NCBI GenBank assembly: GCA_029856375.1
Contig: JAHQWX010000093.1
Span: 1-7,069 of the forward strand
Direction: 5' to 3'
Origin: Promethearchaeia archaeon
GTDB lineage: Archaea > Asgardarchaeota > Lokiarchaeia > Sigyniarchaeales > SOKP01
Length of the DNA: 7,069 nt
Under the pieces are notes generated by a model. That model had not been told where the DNA came from, searched no databases, and saw only the letters and a program-made list of their open reading frames with translations. Below, in pieces: positions 5,695-7,069 of the stretch (positions within the stretch are counted from its first letter, which is position 1; every line of letters begins with the position of its first letter). A program made the translations under genes and the position numbers.

Positions 5695-7023
5695 GTGAAT
5701 TCTATGGAAACTAAAGAAGAAAAACGATACAAGTACGGCGCGCCGATGTCTATTATATTATTAATTGGTTTTCTCACTGCGGCTTCGCAATCTTTCGGAT
5801 ATATGGAAGCAGAACTCCTTAATACTTACATAGATCACGTTCTCAATTTAGAATATACCTTTATCGCGATTATGGTCATTTTTTCCGCCACAATGGGCTT
5901 AATATTTTTATTTATTTGGGGAATCTTCAGTGATAATACGAGATCCAAATTAGGGCGTAGAAGACCTTACATTCTTGGAGGAGCAGTCGTTTGTGGTGTT
6001 AGTTTAATAGCATTTGGTTTTTCTAACAGTTATTTATGGTGTTTTATAATAGATGTGATTATAATTGGAATAGCTTCAAATTCGCTTTACGCTGCTCAAC
6101 GCGTATTAGTTCCAGACTATGTGGATGTAGAACATCGAGGTAGGGTAAATAGTATAGTTAATGTACTGTTTATAATAGGCATTCTCGTACCTGTGTTACT
6201 AACTTTCATAGCAAAAGAAAGTTTTTCTGCACCCAATCCCGATCCTCTCGAAACAGGAGTAATTCTAACTCAAGCTGGACACCAATTCCTGTTTTATATC
6301 GGAGGAGGTATAGTGATTATTGCTGGAGTGGTTGGTTTTATATTCATAAAAGACCCAGTCCCCCTCTCAGAGTTGCCACCAAAGAAAAGATTCAAAGACG
6401 AATTACGCTCAACATTTAATATACAACTATTGAAAGAAAATAAGGAATTTTTCAAATTAATAATAGCTAAGACGATTTATATGTCCGGAGTTAGCGCGGT
6501 GATAAGTTACATATTCAATTTCCTATTCTCTTTAGAAGTTGCCGCAATCGATTATGCAATCATCTTAGGCATTGCAGCGCCATTCCTTTTCATAGCACTT
6601 TTCTTCTTAGGTAAATTAACTGACAAGGTTGGAAGAAAAAAAGTCATACCTCCAACTATTTTAATCGCGTGCGTAGGTTTCATTGCAGTTCCAATACTTA
6701 TTGAAACGGGACAACTAAATCCAGTGTTGTTAGGGATTGCTTTTGGTGGGATTTTGCTTGGATTACTTGGCGCTATGGTTCCAATGAATACCTGGTCTCA
6801 GGATTTGCTTCCAGAAGAAGAAAGGGGGAAATTTACCGGAATATACAATATCGAAAATACTGTTTCTCAAATATTGGGGGCTTCAGCAGCAGCGATAGTT
6901 GCAACAATGCTTACGGGAGTTTTAACAAATCCAATTGCTGGGATTTTTTTTGTTGCTCCGTGCTATTTTGCATTAAGTATACCTTTTTTCTTGAGAGTAA
7001 AAGAAACACTGATCCACAAGTAA
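5695..7023 (+). CDS. MFS transporter, GPH/SLC45-like (probable sugar or related solute symporter)
   Basis: A 442-residue cytoplasmic-membrane carrier with about 12 hydrophobic helices in two halves of six, the usual MFS size. The loop after TM2 holds the MFS signature GIFSDNTRSKLGRRRP (residues 76-91, D80), very close to the form seen in GPH glycoside:cation and SLC45 sucrose-type symporters. The second half repeats it as GKLTDKVGRKK (306-316, D310). A second pair of equivalent loops is LVPDYVDVEHRGR (138-150) and DLLPEEERGKFTGI (370-383). A hydrophilic central loop spans about 220-255. The substrate cannot be read from sequence; sugar or glycoside is inferred from the signature. The start is GTG at 5695, or ATG at 5704 (METKEEKRYKYG), both just after the TATA box. 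It is transcribed away from the GIY-YIG gene and stands alone here. Confidence 0.88.
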   Translation: MNSMETKEEKRYKYGAPMSIILLIGFLTAASQSFGYMEAELLNTYIDHVLNLEYTFIAIMVIFSATMGLIFLFIWGIFSDNTRSKLGRRRPYILGGAVVCGVSLIAFGFSNSYLWCFIIDVIIIGIASNSLYAAQRVLVPDYVDVEHRGRVNSIVNVLFIIGILVPVLLTFIAKESFSAPNPDPLETGVILTQAGHQFLFYIGGGIVIIAGVVGFIFIKDPVPLSELPPKKRFKDELRSTFNIQLLKENKEFFKLIIAKTIYMSGVSAVISYIFNFLFSLEVAAIDYAIILGIAAPFLFIALFFLGKLTDKVGRKKVIPPTILIACVGFIAVPILIETGQLNPVLLGIAFGGILLGLLGAMVPMNTWSQDLLPEEERGKFTGIYNIENTVSQILGASAAAIVATMLTGVLTNPIAGIFFVAPCYFALSIPFFLRVKETLIHK

Positions 7024-7056
7024 AAATTAATTTTTGAATTTGGAGTTTTAAACCGC

Positions 7057-7069
7057 TTTTTTCCTTTTT
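7057..7069 (+). terminator. T-rich archaeal-type terminator after the MFS gene
   Basis: Two T runs separated by CC (TTTTTTCCTTTTT) begin 33 nt after the MFS stop and continue to the window edge. Archaeal RNA polymerase terminates at such non-template T tracts without needing a hairpin; no strong stem is seen before it. Confidence 0.5.

Noticed and set aside
5580..5777. Minus-strand frame of 65 codons
   Set aside because: It overlaps the MFS start and both divergent promoters and has no recognisable protein features.

Overview
The window looks like AT-rich archaeal DNA. Every complete gene starts with GTG or TTG 27-29 nt after a TATA-like box and none has a clear Shine-Dalgarno sequence, which is the pattern of archaeal leaderless transcripts. 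The proteins are rich in Ile, Lys and Asn. An Asgard (Lokiarchaeia-like) source is my guess from overall style, not something the sequence proves.

Layout. Positions 1-2780 (minus strand) hold a two-gene operon of tandem paralogues. The upstream gene (1350-2780) is complete. The downstream gene (1-1345) starts 4 nt after its stop and runs off the left edge of the window. Both encode an unusual fusion: a cation diffusion facilitator (CDF)-like six-helix membrane core placed between two winged-helix-like domains, with an extra C-terminal membrane helix. Positions 2781-2997 are non-coding and carry the operon promoter, whose TATA box lies inside a perfect 22-bp inverted repeat. Positions 2998-3861 (minus) encode a UppP/BacA-type polyprenyl-diphosphate phosphatase. 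Positions 3901-5532 (minus) encode a GIY-YIG nuclease-fold protein with a zinc ribbon and repeated HTH-like units, resembling a free-standing homing endonuclease. Its stop codon abuts the uppP promoter. Positions 5533-5694 are a divergent promoter region. Positions 5695-7023 (plus) encode a 12-helix MFS transporter of the GPH/SLC45-like type, followed by a T-rich archaeal terminator.

No single pathway ties the genes together. The membrane phosphatase and MFS carrier look like ordinary housekeeping or transport genes, and the GIY-YIG gene looks like a selfish or inserted element. The most novel item is the duplicated winged helix-CDF-winged helix gene pair. It could be a membrane-bound metal-responsive regulator or a regulated transporter, and the palindrome over its own promoter is a candidate autoregulatory site.
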